Assembly: GCF_001905905.1 (NCBI RefSeq)
Contig: NZ_LIVT01000004.1
Span: forward strand, 129,969 to 193,968
DNA: 64,000 bases
From: Streptomyces sp. CB02366
Lineage (GTDB): Bacteria; Actinomycetota; Actinomycetes; Streptomycetales; Streptomycetaceae
Reading direction: 5' to 3'
This document shows positions 20,441-28,394 of the stretch, piece after piece. Position 1 is the first letter of the stretch. Each line of letters begins with the position of its first letter. Made by a program: the position numbers and the translations under genes. The notes beneath the pieces are model-generated. The model was not told the origin of the DNA and made no database searches. It was given only the letters and a program-made list of their open reading frames with translations.

Positions 20441-21151
20441 TCACTTCCCCCGCAGTTCCGCGGCGAGCGGGCCCTCGCCGCTCACCTCCACGCGCCCGTC
20501 CTCCACCGCCTCGGCGAAGGTCCTCGCGCCCTGCGCCAGCTCCAGGCAGACCTCCGCGTCCAGGGCGATCCGGGCGTCGGGGCGGTCGGCGGGGCCGTAC
20601 CCGTACACCGCTCCGGGCGCCTCCGCCCCCGGGGACGCGGCCCCCTCTCCCCCGCCCACGCGCAGGTGGAACTCGCCCTCGTCGAGCCGGACCTCCACGA
20701 CGCCCTGCCGCGTGAGTCCGGCGAGGGCGCCGAGCAGGGGCAGGGCGAACCAGTGGGCGCGCACCGCGTCGGTGGGGCGGCGCTCGTCGAGGGCGGGCGC
20801 GCCCCACGCGGCGAGGGCGGTGAGGACGGGCAGCAGGCCGCGTCCGCGCCCGGTCAGCTCGTAGACCGACGCGCCGGAAGGGGGCGGCAGTCTGCGGCGC
20901 ACGGCCAGTCCGCCCTGCTCCATGTCCTTGAGCCGGGAGGCCAGGACGTCCGTGCTGACGCCGGGCAGATCGGCGTGCAGGTCGGTGTACCTGCGGGGTC
21001 CGCCCAGCAGTTCACGGACGATCAGCAGCGTCCACCGGTCGCCCACGGAGTCGAGGGCGCGGGCGGTGGCGTCGAACTGGTCGTAGCTCCGGCGGCGGGC
21101 GGGGCGTGCTGGCGGCTGCTGCTGACGTGGCATGCGAGGCAGTCTAGACAT
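20441..21151 (-). CDS. HxlR family winged-helix transcriptional regulator
   Basis: The N-terminal 110 residues form an HxlR-type winged helix: ALDSVGDRWTLLIVRELLGGPRRYTDLHADLPGVSTDVLASRLKDME, then the wing ASVYELTGRGRGL. Unlike small HxlR proteins (about 110-150 residues) it has a further 110-residue C-terminal domain with GEFHLRVGGGEG and DARIALDAEVCLEL, reminiscent of an SCP2-like ligand-binding fold. It starts at 21151 (GGAAAG upstream); an ATG at 21133 is an alternative. It diverges from the aminotransferase gene across two inverted repeats, so it probably controls itself and that gene. Confidence 0.85.
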   Translation of the reverse strand: MSRLPRMPRQQQPPARPARRRSYDQFDATARALDSVGDRWTLLIVRELLGGPRRYTDLHADLPGVSTDVLASRLKDMEQGGLAVRRRLPPPSGASVYELTGRGRGLLPVLTALAAWGAPALDERRPTDAVRAHWFALPLLGALAGLTRQGVVEVRLDEGEFHLRVGGGEGAASPGAEAPGAVYGYGPADRPDARIALDAEVCLELAQGARTFAEAVEDGRVEVSGEGPLAAELRGK

Positions 21152-21164
21152 GTTGTTGGACTTT

Positions 21165-21190
21165 CCAAGCTCAAGCTTGGTAAAACCAAG
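21165..21190. promoter_or_regulatory. Overlapping inverted repeats, candidate HxlR operator
   Basis: CCAAGCT-CA-AGCTTGG (21165-21180) is a perfect 7-bp dyad, and CTTGG-TAAAA-CCAAG (21176-21190) overlaps it. Both lie in the 68-bp gap between the divergent HxlR regulator and aminotransferase genes, in an AT-richer patch than the surroundings. Confidence 0.6.
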
Positions 21191-21219
21191 TACCGCACAT
21201 TCGGCTCGGGAGGCAGCGC

Positions 21220-22431
21220 ATGGAGTTCCGGCAGTCCAGCAAGCTCAACGAGGTCTGCTACGAGATCCGGGGCCCGGTCATCGAGCACGCCAACGCCCTG
21301 GAGGAGGCGGGTCACAGCGTGCTGCGGCTCAACACGGGCAACCCCGCGCTCTTCGGCTTCGAGGCGCCCGAGGAGATCGTCCAGGACATGATCCGGATGC
21401 TGCCGCAGGCGCACGGCTACACCGATTCGCGCGGCGTCCTCACGGCCCGGCGGGCGGTGGTCCAGCGCTACCAGTCGATGGGACTGACCGAGGTCGGCGT
21501 GGACGACGTGTTCCTCGGCAACGGGGTCTCCGAGCTGATCTCCATGGCCGTGCAGGCGCTGCTGGAGGACGGCGACGAGGTGCTGATCCCGGCCCCGGAC
21601 TTCCCGCTCTGGACGGCGGTGACCACGCTCGCGGGCGGCAAGGCGGTGCACTACGTCTGCGACGAGGAGTCCGACTGGAACCCGGACCTCGCCGACATGG
21701 CCGCGAAGATCACCGACCGGACCAGGGCCGTCGTGATCATCAACCCGAACAACCCCACCGGGGCGGTCTACCCGCGCGAGGTCCTGGAGGGCATCCTGGA
21801 TCTGGCCAGGCGCCACGGGCTGATGGTGTTCGCGGACGAGATCTACGACCAGATCCTGTACGACGGGGCCGAGCACCACAGCGCGGCGGTCCTCGCCCCG
21901 GACCTGGTCTGCCTCACCTTCAGCGGGCTGTCGAAGACGTACCGGGTGGCGGGCTTCCGGTCCGGCTGGCTGGTGGTGTCCGGCCCCCGGCAGCACGCCC
22001 GCGACTATCTGGAGGGGCTGACCATGCTGGCCTCCATGCGGCTGTGCCCCAACGCCCCCGCGCAGTACGCCATTCAGGCCGCGCTCGGGGGCCGGCAGTC
22101 CATCCGGGAGCTGGTCGCGCCGGGCGGCAGGCTGCACGAGCAGCGCGACCGGGCCTGGGAGCGGCTGAACGAGATCCCCGGGGTCTCCTGCGTGAAGCCG
22201 AAGGGCGCCCTGTACGCCTTCCCGCGCATCGACCCGAAGGTGCACCCCATCGTCGACGACGAGAAGTTCGTGCTGGACCTGCTGCTGCGGGAGAAGATCC
22301 AGGTGGTGCAGGGCACCGGCTTCAGCTGGCCGCGCCCGGACCACTTCCGCATCCTGACCCTCCCGTACGCCGACGACCTCGACGCGGCGATCAGCCGCAT
22401 CGGCCGCTTCCTGAGCGGATACCGCCAGTAG
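21220..22431 (+). CDS. Class I/II aminotransferase (alanine aminotransferase type)
   Basis: A PLP-dependent fold-type I aminotransferase of 403 residues. The PLP lysine lies in FSGLSKTYRVAGFRSGW (Lys239), with INPNNPTGAVYP, FADEIYDQILYDG and a YTDSRGVLTARRAV N-terminal motif. These match AlaA/YfbQ-type enzymes that convert pyruvate plus glutamate to alanine plus 2-oxoglutarate. The ATG at 21220 follows GGGAGG by seven bases. It is divergent from the HxlR regulator, its likely controller. Two strong hairpins follow the stop. Confidence 0.93.
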   Translation: MEFRQSSKLNEVCYEIRGPVIEHANALEEAGHSVLRLNTGNPALFGFEAPEEIVQDMIRMLPQAHGYTDSRGVLTARRAVVQRYQSMGLTEVGVDDVFLGNGVSELISMAVQALLEDGDEVLIPAPDFPLWTAVTTLAGGKAVHYVCDEESDWNPDLADMAAKITDRTRAVVIINPNNPTGAVYPREVLEGILDLARRHGLMVFADEIYDQILYDGAEHHSAAVLAPDLVCLTFSGLSKTYRVAGFRSGWLVVSGPRQHARDYLEGLTMLASMRLCPNAPAQYAIQAALGGRQSIRELVAPGGRLHEQRDRAWERLNEIPGVSCVKPKGALYAFPRIDPKVHPIVDDEKFVLDLLLREKIQVVQGTGFSWPRPDHFRILTLPYADDLDAAISRIGRFLSGYRQ

Positions 22432-22450
22432 CCCGTCCGGCCCGGCACGA

Positions 22451-22479
22451 GGGCCCGCCCCGGAGACGGGAGCGGGCCC
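22451..22479. terminator. Hairpin terminator between the aminotransferase gene and the Y RNAs
   Basis: GGGCCCGC and GCGGGCCC form an 8-bp stem extended by inner pairs. A second hairpin (CCGGAGG with CCTCCGG, 22478-22500) follows immediately. They separate the aminotransferase gene from the opposing RNA genes. Confidence 0.75.
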
Positions 22480-22541
22480 GGAGGCGTAGCCGGCCTCCGG
22501 GCCCTGTGGTTGCCGCCCATCTCGCACGCCGGCACGTTTAA

Positions 22542-22650
22542 GGGTTCGGGTCAGTCATGATGTCGTCGCGTCCTGCCTTTGGACCACCGCAGATCGGAGC
22601 TCTGCGGGCCGGACTTGAACCGGCATCTCGACGCGCGCGGGCCCGAGCCC
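22542..22650 (-). ncRNA. YrlA-type Y RNA-like tRNA mimic, copy 2
   Basis: Read 5' to 3' on the minus strand, the element contains the parts of a tRNA in circularly permuted order. First a T-arm, GCCGG-TTCAAGT-CCGGC (22624-22608); then a closed acceptor hairpin, CCGCAGA-GCTCCGA-TCTGCGG (22607-22587), a perfect 7-bp stem; then TG and a D-arm, GTCC-AAAGGCA-GGAC (22584-22570), with the GG of a D-loop. The ends pair with each other where the anticodon stem would be: CGTCG with CGACG, and GGGCTCGGG with CCCGAACCC (8 of 9). About 109 nt is normal for Y RNAs. This order matches bacterial YrlA RNAs, which bind Ro/Rsr protein. No TROVE-domain gene is in this window. Confidence 0.75.
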
Positions 22651-22696
22651 GTTCGATCCGGCGATCGGCGGCGCATGCTGAGTCTGGAGCAAGAGT

Positions 22697-22802
22697 CTGA
22701 GATTGACGGCGGTCTGCCTCTGCCTGACTTGGGCTACTCCGGCCCGTGCCGGAGGGAGGATTCGAACCTCCACGGGAACCGCGCCTTCACGACAAGCCTC
22801 AG
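22697..22802 (-). ncRNA. YrlA-type Y RNA-like tRNA mimic, copy 1
   Basis: Same permuted order as copy 2, with different bases throughout. T-arm GGAGG-TTCGAAT-CCTCC (22771-22755); acceptor hairpin CTCCGGC-ACGG-GCCGGAG (22754-22737), a perfect 7-bp stem; TA; then a D-arm with GCC/GGC stem and a loop containing the invariant GG (AAGTCAGGCAGA). The flanks pair as GCGGTT with GACCGC and CTGAG with CTCAG, leaving internal loops like a Ro-binding stem. A conventional tRNA reading was tested (GCCGGGG, 86 bases upstream of the T-arm side) but gives no anticodon arm. It begins about 60 bp after the stop of the gene at 22866-23597. Confidence 0.75.
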
Positions 22803-22825
22803 TTTCAGCTTGCGCTCCTCGCGCA

Positions 22826-22852
22826 CCCCGGCCCCGCAGAAGGCGGCCGGGG
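22826..22852 (-). terminator. Strong hairpin after the 22866-23597 gene
   Basis: CCCCGGCC and GGCCGGGG pair perfectly, 14 bases after the stop codon. It may end the mRNA, or be the point separating mRNA from the Y-RNA-like elements by processing. Confidence 0.65.
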
Positions 22853-22865
22853 AATCCATGGTCGG

Positions 22866-23597
22866 TCACCCGAAGAGGTAACCGAATACCGCATCACCCA
22901 CCCGCTGGTCGGTGACCTCCGCGCCGTTGGCCTCCTCGCGGGCGAACTTCACGGCCTGCTGGAGCTTCTCGATCCGGTCCAGCAGTTCGTTGACGCGCCG
23001 CGCGGGCAGCGCCCCGGAGAACTTGACGGTCGTCCAGTACCCGACCGGGACGTCCTCGTAGTACACCTCGACCTGTGCCGGGTGCTTGTCGGTGGCCTCC
23101 GCCTTCACGTGGTTGCGGGGCACCTTCCTGGTGCGGAGCGTACGGACCGGCTCGGTCTTCCAGGAGTCGGTCGAGGGGTCCTGCACCCACGCCTCGGCCG
23201 CGTCCAGCACGGGCAGCTTGCGGACGAAGGTGTTGAGGTCGGTCAACTGCTTCTCCAGGAAGAGCAGGTACGACACCGGCACCTGGCTCACCAGCACCCG
23301 GCCGTCCACCGTCACATCGGCGCGGGCCGCGCAGTTCGCCCAGTCCTTGGTGGCGGTCACATCGAAGAGGCGGGTCAGCGTGGTCGCGGTCTGCCGCAGC
23401 ACGTCCTCCGCCTTGACCTGGACCAGCGTCGACTCGGGCGGAAGCTGCTCGCCCTCCTCGTCCTTGGGCTGGTAGGTACGGGAGATCCCGGCCAGCAGCG
23501 CGGCCTTCTGGAGGCCGTGGTGCGCTGCCGTCAGGTCCTGGTGCGCCTTGGTCTTGACGCCCTTCTCCACTGCGATGATCTGATTGAGTTTCGCCAC
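22866..23597 (-). CDS. Conserved actinobacterial protein of unknown function
   Basis: A 243-residue soluble protein that I cannot assign to a characterised family; similar proteins are widespread in Streptomyces, and I recall relatives in actinophages. It begins VAKLNQIIAVEKGVKTKAHQ (helical, basic). It has a central VDGRVLVSQVPVSYLLFLEKQL region, a charged TEPVRTLRTRKVPRNHVKAEAT stretch and a conserved C-terminus ending in GDAVFGYLFG. No signal peptide or membrane helix is present. TAGCGT seven bases before the GTG at 23597 indicates a leaderless message. Two Y-RNA-like elements follow on the same strand, suggesting that it handles or depends on RNA; this is inference. Confidence 0.8.
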   Translation of the reverse strand: MAKLNQIIAVEKGVKTKAHQDLTAAHHGLQKAALLAGISRTYQPKDEEGEQLPPESTLVQVKAEDVLRQTATTLTRLFDVTATKDWANCAARADVTVDGRVLVSQVPVSYLLFLEKQLTDLNTFVRKLPVLDAAEAWVQDPSTDSWKTEPVRTLRTRKVPRNHVKAEATDKHPAQVEVYYEDVPVGYWTTVKFSGALPARRVNELLDRIEKLQQAVKFAREEANGAEVTDQRVGDAVFGYLFG

Positions 23598-23604
23598 GTC
23601 GAGG

Positions 23605-23610
23605 ACGCTA
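23605..23610 (-). promoter_or_regulatory. -10 hexamer TAGCGT (leaderless type)
   Basis: TAGCGT on the minus strand ends seven bases before the GTG at 23597. There is no ribosome binding site. Confidence 0.5.
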
Positions 23611-23640
23611 ACAGGGGCGACTTCCCGGTGGCCAAGGGTT

Positions 23641-24996
23641 TTAGCGCACGTAGTGGGGGTCGTCGTCCCCGCCGGTCTCCGGAAGCGAGTCGCCGGCCAG
23701 CAGTGCCTCCAGTACGGCCACCGGATCGGCGTCCGGGGCGGCGCGCGGCCACCACTCGTCGGCGCCGGGGTCGGACTCGTAGCCGTACCAGCGCATGTCC
23801 CGGCCGAACCGGAGCTGGAGCGAACCACCCGGATGGGTCAGGTGGTTGCGACGAGGCGTGAAGCGCGGGTGGCCGGCGGCGGCGAGCGCGGGCCTGGCCC
23901 GGTCGAAGGGGCCGGCCGGCGGATCCCAGGGCGTCTCCAGGACCGCCAGGCCCTCCGCCTCGCCCTGCCGCCAGGCGGCGACCGCGCGGGCCAGGTCGGT
24001 GGTGGTGCGGCCGGTGGCGTACGCCAACTCCCGGTAGAGGGCGCGGGTGGTGGCGGTGAGTCCGGCGGTCGGGCGGGAGGCGGCGAGGCGGACGGCGTCC
24101 TGCCACGCGGTGAGCCCGGCCAGCGGATCGCGTCCGGTGGCCAGCAGCGCGTGGGCGCGGGCGGCGGCGTCGGCGGCGAGGTGGTCCAGCCCCAGCGGAT
24201 CACGGGCGCCGGGCAGGTCCGGGTACGACGGCGGCTGGCCGGGGTGCGGCGGGACGGGCAGGGGCGCGGGGAGCGGGGGCAGGAAGCGGACGGCGAAGGC
24301 GTCCCGCGCGTCGACCGACGGCACGTCCGGGACGGCAGGGCGCTCACGGGCGGAGTGCTCGGCATTGCGCCGGCCCAGCTCGTCCAGCAGCTCGCGCTCG
24401 CCCCGCCCCCGCATCAGCAGCAGGACGAACGGGTCGCTGTCGAGCAGCAGGGCCGTCTGGAAGCAGAGGGCGGCGACGTGCTTGCAGGGCCGCCCGTGGT
24501 CGGGGCAGGTGCAGCTGGGGTCGAGGTCGTCGGCGGCGGGCAGCAGCCGGACCCCGGCCTCCTCGGCGGTACGGGCCAGGGAGTGCGGCATCTCCTTGGC
24601 CAGCAACGCCGACAGGTGGCCGGGCCGCGCGGCGACCGCGTCGAGCAGGGCCTCCCAGCCGGGGTCGGCGAAGGTGCGCAGCCGCAGTTCGGCGCGGTAG
24701 GGGCGGGCCCGGCTGCCGTGCACGTAGGCGACGACCCGGCCGGGGGTGACGGTGATCGCCGCGACCTGTCCGTCGTCGGCGTACGCGCGTCCCCGGGCGA
24801 GGCGGGCCTCGTCTATCGACAGGGACTCCAGGGCGTCCACCCAGGCCCGGCCCCACCAGCTGGCCGCGAAAGGCTCGCCCTGGGCGGAGGTGCGGGCGGG
24901 CACCGCCTCGAAGGTGCGCCGCAGATCGTCCGGGCCGGTCCTCGCGCGGGGCGCGGACCTGCGGGCGGTCGGGCCACTGGTCGGCCGGGGGCTCAC
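23641..24996 (-). CDS. SWIM zinc-finger protein
   Basis: The 451-residue protein contains one SWIM zinc finger, CTCPDHGRPCKH (about residues 163-174), which binds zinc and is usually involved in DNA or protein contacts. It is preceded by an N-terminal domain with FAASWWGRAWVDALE and followed by a long Ala/Pro/Arg-rich helical region. The GTG start overlaps the stop of the SNF2 helicase gene (GTGA), so the two proteins are made together and probably act together. This helicase-SWIM pairing is common in actinobacteria, but its cellular role has not, to my knowledge, been established. Confidence 0.9.
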   Translation of the reverse strand: MSPRPTSGPTARRSAPRARTGPDDLRRTFEAVPARTSAQGEPFAASWWGRAWVDALESLSIDEARLARGRAYADDGQVAAITVTPGRVVAYVHGSRARPYRAELRLRTFADPGWEALLDAVAARPGHLSALLAKEMPHSLARTAEEAGVRLLPAADDLDPSCTCPDHGRPCKHVAALCFQTALLLDSDPFVLLLMRGRGERELLDELGRRNAEHSARERPAVPDVPSVDARDAFAVRFLPPLPAPLPVPPHPGQPPSYPDLPGARDPLGLDHLAADAAARAHALLATGRDPLAGLTAWQDAVRLAASRPTAGLTATTRALYRELAYATGRTTTDLARAVAAWRQGEAEGLAVLETPWDPPAGPFDRARPALAAAGHPRFTPRRNHLTHPGGSLQLRFGRDMRWYGYESDPGADEWWPRAAPDADPVAVLEALLAGDSLPETGGDDDPHYVR

Positions 24997-27900
24997 GCGG
25001 GCCTCCGCAGGGCCACGAGGTCCGCGAGGTCGCGGTCGCTCAGCTCGGTCAGGGCGCTCTCCCCGGCGCCCAGCACCGCGTCCGCCAGGGCCCGCTTGGA
25101 CTCCAGCAGCTCACCGATCCGGTCCTCCACCGTGCCTTCGGCGATGATCCGGTGGACCTGGACGGGCTGGGTCTGGCCGATGCGGTAGGCCCGGTCGGTG
25201 GCCTGCTCCTCGACGGCCGGGTTCCACCAGCGGTCGAAATGGACGACGTGGGCGGCGCGGGTGAGGTTCAGCCCGGTGCCGGCCGCTTTGAGGGAGAGCA
25301 GGAAGACGGGGGCCTCGGCGGACTGGAAGCGGTCCACCATCCGCTCCCGCTCGGCCACCGGCGTACCGCCGTGCAGGAGCTGGGAGGGGATCGCACGGGA
25401 GGCGAGGTGCGCCGAGAGGAGCCTCGCCATCGAGACGTACTGGGTGAAGATCAGGACCGAACCGCCCTCGGACAGGATCGTGTCGAGCAGCTCGTCCAGG
25501 AGGGCCAGCTTGCCGGAGCGGCCGACGAGGCGGGTGGGCTCCTCCTTCAGGTACTGCGCGGGGTGGTTGCAGATCTGCTTGAGCGAGGTCAGCAGCTTCA
25601 TGACCAGGCCCCGGCGGGCGATGCCCTCCGCCGCCTCGATCCGCCCCATCGTCTCGCGGACGGCCGCCTCGTAGAGCGTGGCCTGCTCGCGGGTGAGGGA
25701 GACGGGGTGGTCGGTCTCGGTCTTGGGCGGCAGCTCGGGCGCGATGCCGGGGTCGGACTTCCGGCGCCGCAGGAGGAAGGGGCGCACCAGCCGGGACAAC
25801 CGCTCCACGGCCTCCTCGTTGCCGAGGCCGGCGGCGGTGCCCGTGTTCTCCACGATCCGGGCGTGCCGGGCGCGGAACGCCTTGAGCGGGCCGAGCAGCC
25901 CCGGGGTGGTCCAGTCGAGGAGCGCCCACAGCTCGGAGAGGTTGTTCTCGACGGGGGTGCCGGTGAGGGCGACCCGGGCCGGGGCGGGGATGGTGCGCAG
26001 CGCCCTGGCCGTGGAGGAGTGCGGGTTCTTGACGTGCTGCGCCTCGTCCGCGACGACCAGGCCCCAGCTCTGCCGGGCCAGCTCGGCGGCGCTGGAGCGC
26101 ATGGTGCCGTAGGTGGTGAGGACGAAGCCGCCGTCCGGGTCGCTCAGGGTCCGGTCCGTGCCGTGGAAGCGGCGCACCGGGACGCCGGGGGCGAAGCGGT
26201 TGATCTCGCGGTGCCAGTTGCCGAGGAGGGAGGCGGGGCAGACCACGAGGGTCGGCGAGGGGTGCGCCCGGTGCAGATGGAGGGCGATGAGGGTGATCGT
26301 CTTGCCGAGGCCCATGTCGTCGGCGAGGCAGCCGCCGAGCCCGAGCGAGGTCATCCGGTCCAGCCAGGCCAGGCCGCGCAGCTGGTAGTCGCGCAGGGTC
26401 GCCTCGAGGCCGGGCGGCGGTTCGATCGTCGTGTCCTGGCCCAGGATGCGCTCCCGGAGGGCGGCCAGCGCCCCGGCGGGAACGGCGTCCACCCGCTCGC
26501 CGTCCACCTCGGCGCTGCCGGTGAGGGCGACGGCCAGCGCCTCCACCGGGTCCAGCAGCCCCAGCTCCCGCTTGCGCGCCTTGCGCACGAGGGCGGGGTC
26601 GACGACCACCCACTGGTCGCGGAGGCGCACCACCGGGCGGTGGGCCTCGGCCAGCGTGTCCATCTCGGCCTCGGTCAGCCGCTCCTCCCCCAGGGAGAGC
26701 TGCCAGTCGAAGGCGAAGAGGTGCTCGGCGTCGAAGAAGGACGTGCCGTCGGTGGCCGACCCGGGCGCGGGCCGCACGACGGCGGTGGCGGTGAGCGACC
26801 GGGCCAGCTCGCGCGGCCAGTGCACCGCGACCCCGGCGGCGGCCAGCCGGGATCCGGCGTCGCTCAGCAGCTCGTACAGCTCGTCCTCGGTGAGCGCGAG
26901 CACGTCGGGGACCGGCTGCCCCAGGAGCCGTTCCAGCGGGTGCCAGACGCGGGCGGCCCGGCGGATCGCCAGCACCGCGTCGACCCGGGCGCGCGGCCCG
27001 AACGGCTCGCCCGCCATACCGCCCCACAGGGCCGCCGCGTCCACCACATAGGTCGGGTCGGCGAGGCTGTGGACCTGTACGACGGCCGCCGCGGCACGGC
27101 GGGCCGCCGGTCCGTCCGCGTGCGCGGCCCGCCCCGGCCCGCCGCCCGCCCCCGCGTCCTCGCGGGCGGCGGTGGGCGCGCAGGCGTCGTGGGTGGCAGG
27201 GGTGTCGTGGGTGGCAGGAGTGCCGTGGGTGTCGTGGGTGTCGAACAGCTCGTACGCGGAGAGGTCCAGGCGCAGCGAGACGCGCACGCCCGCGTCCAGC
27301 CCCGAGGCCACTTCGACGGCCCAGGCGGCGGCGTGCGGCAGATGCTGGGCCTCACGGGCGGCGAACGGGGCGCCCATCGCGAACGCGGCGGCGGGCGTGC
27401 GCGGCAGGGTGTCGGCGACCGCGTCCAGGAATGCCCCGACGAGCGCCTCGGGGTCGGGCAGCCGGGGCGGCCCGGCGCTAGGGACCGGGACCGCGTGCCC
27501 CTCGGCCGGCAGGGCGGCGGCGACCGCCCGCAGACGCGCGACGTCCTCGGCGTCCCTCGGGCCCGCCCGCCAGGCGTCGTGGCCGTCCGCGGTGAGTCCG
27601 GGCAGCAGCCTGCCGCGGGCGACGAGGTGCAGGGCGTGCTGCGCGGCCGCGCCCCAGCAGCGGGTGGCGGGGTGGGCGGCCGCCTGGCTCGGGGCCCGTA
27701 CGAGCAGGGGCAGCGCGGCCTCCACGGTCAGCAGCGCCACGGCCGTCTCGGTGGCGCGCACGCCCCCGGGGCCCGCCGCCGGATCCGCCCGGACGACCGT
27801 GAGCCGGCCGGGGGTGTACGGAACGGGGTCGAAGCGCACCGCGGCGTCGGCGGGCCCGAAGGGCGTCCCGGCCACTGCCCGCGCCCCCTCGTCCGGCCAC

Positions 27901-28064
27901 GGCTCCGCGTCCTCCGCCTCCGGATCCCAGAAGGCGACACGCCCCTCCCGGGGCACCGCACCGGGCAGGAAGACCGCCGGGCGGCGCAGCAGCCGGGCGG
28001 CGTCGGCGGTCCGGGACAGGCCCTCGCCGCCCTCCGCCACGCCCTCAGGGGGCCGTGCCGTCAT
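24993..28064 (-). CDS. SNF2-family DEAD/DEAH helicase
   Basis: A 1023-residue Swi2/Snf2 ATPase. The first half is an actinobacterial accessory domain; the second holds the motor: Walker A DDMGLGKT, motif II VVADEAQHVKN, motif III ALTGTPVENNLSELW, then the helicase C lobe with LIFTQYVSMARLL, LLSLKAAGTGLNLTRA and QATDRAYRIGQ. Such enzymes translocate on duplex DNA and displace proteins such as RNA polymerase. The ATG at 28064 follows GGAAGGGGCGG; a GTG eight codons upstream is an alternative. Residues near 280 contain a THDTxGTPATHD repeat encoded by short direct DNA repeats. It overlaps the SWIM gene downstream. Confidence 0.93.
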   Translation of the reverse strand: MTARPPEGVAEGGEGLSRTADAARLLRRPAVFLPGAVPREGRVAFWDPEAEDAEPWPDEGARAVAGTPFGPADAAVRFDPVPYTPGRLTVVRADPAAGPGGVRATETAVALLTVEAALPLLVRAPSQAAAHPATRCWGAAAQHALHLVARGRLLPGLTADGHDAWRAGPRDAEDVARLRAVAAALPAEGHAVPVPSAGPPRLPDPEALVGAFLDAVADTLPRTPAAAFAMGAPFAAREAQHLPHAAAWAVEVASGLDAGVRVSLRLDLSAYELFDTHDTHGTPATHDTPATHDACAPTAAREDAGAGGGPGRAAHADGPAARRAAAAVVQVHSLADPTYVVDAAALWGGMAGEPFGPRARVDAVLAIRRAARVWHPLERLLGQPVPDVLALTEDELYELLSDAGSRLAAAGVAVHWPRELARSLTATAVVRPAPGSATDGTSFFDAEHLFAFDWQLSLGEERLTEAEMDTLAEAHRPVVRLRDQWVVVDPALVRKARKRELGLLDPVEALAVALTGSAEVDGERVDAVPAGALAALRERILGQDTTIEPPPGLEATLRDYQLRGLAWLDRMTSLGLGGCLADDMGLGKTITLIALHLHRAHPSPTLVVCPASLLGNWHREINRFAPGVPVRRFHGTDRTLSDPDGGFVLTTYGTMRSSAAELARQSWGLVVADEAQHVKNPHSSTARALRTIPAPARVALTGTPVENNLSELWALLDWTTPGLLGPLKAFRARHARIVENTGTAAGLGNEEAVERLSRLVRPFLLRRRKSDPGIAPELPPKTETDHPVSLTREQATLYEAAVRETMGRIEAAEGIARRGLVMKLLTSLKQICNHPAQYLKEEPTRLVGRSGKLALLDELLDTILSEGGSVLIFTQYVSMARLLSAHLASRAIPSQLLHGGTPVAERERMVDRFQSAEAPVFLLSLKAAGTGLNLTRAAHVVHFDRWWNPAVEEQATDRAYRIGQTQPVQVHRIIAEGTVEDRIGELLESKRALADAVLGAGESALTELSDRDLADLVALRRPA
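27183..27244 (+). repeat. Short direct repeats inside the SNF2 helicase gene
   Basis: Copies of a GTCGTGGGTGGCAGG-like unit follow one another and encode Thr-His-Asp repeats in a linker of the helicase. Length variation between strains would be expected. Confidence 0.65.
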
Positions 28065-28394
28065 GTCCGCCCCTTCCGCCCGCTCCACGGCCGTTCCCCC
28101 GCCGTCCCCAGCACGGAATGTGCTGATGCCGCGAGTCTAGGCGGGAGGTCTGACACCGCGGGCTCCCCCCTCGTCGCCCCAGGTCAGCGACGGAGGAGGA
28201 GGGTGAGGAACGGTCTCCGCGCCGCCGGGGGCCCGGCCACGCCCGGTGACGGCGGGGAGGGCCCCACGCCCCGCGCCGCTCGCCCGGTCGGCCGCGCACG
28301 GGATGCCGGCCCCGCCCCGGGCGGGCAGGGTGGCCAGCGCCAGCACGTCTTTCCGACGTACCGATTCGCCGGACGAGCAGACGAGGATCCGCCC
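28065..28394. other. Non-coding gap between helicase and lipoprotein genes
   Basis: This 330-bp gap separates divergent genes. On the minus strand CCTAGACTCG holds TAGACT, a possible -10 for the helicase. Nothing else recognisable is seen: no gene with acceptable start and codon bias, and no clear hairpin. Confidence 0.4.

Noticed and set aside
22750..22840. A conventional class II tRNA (GCCGGGG ... CTCCGGC, about 86 nt) on the minus strand
   Set aside because: The acceptor ends can pair, but no anticodon stem-loop or D-arm of normal order can be drawn. The permuted fold with a closed acceptor hairpin and a downstream D-arm explains the same bases better.
22579..22915. Plus-strand frames of about 70-100 codons overlapping the Y-RNA-like region (for example one starting MDHRRSELC)
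   Set aside because: They are the reverse of tRNA-like arms, a known source of false proteins, and have poor codon bias and no ribosome binding site.
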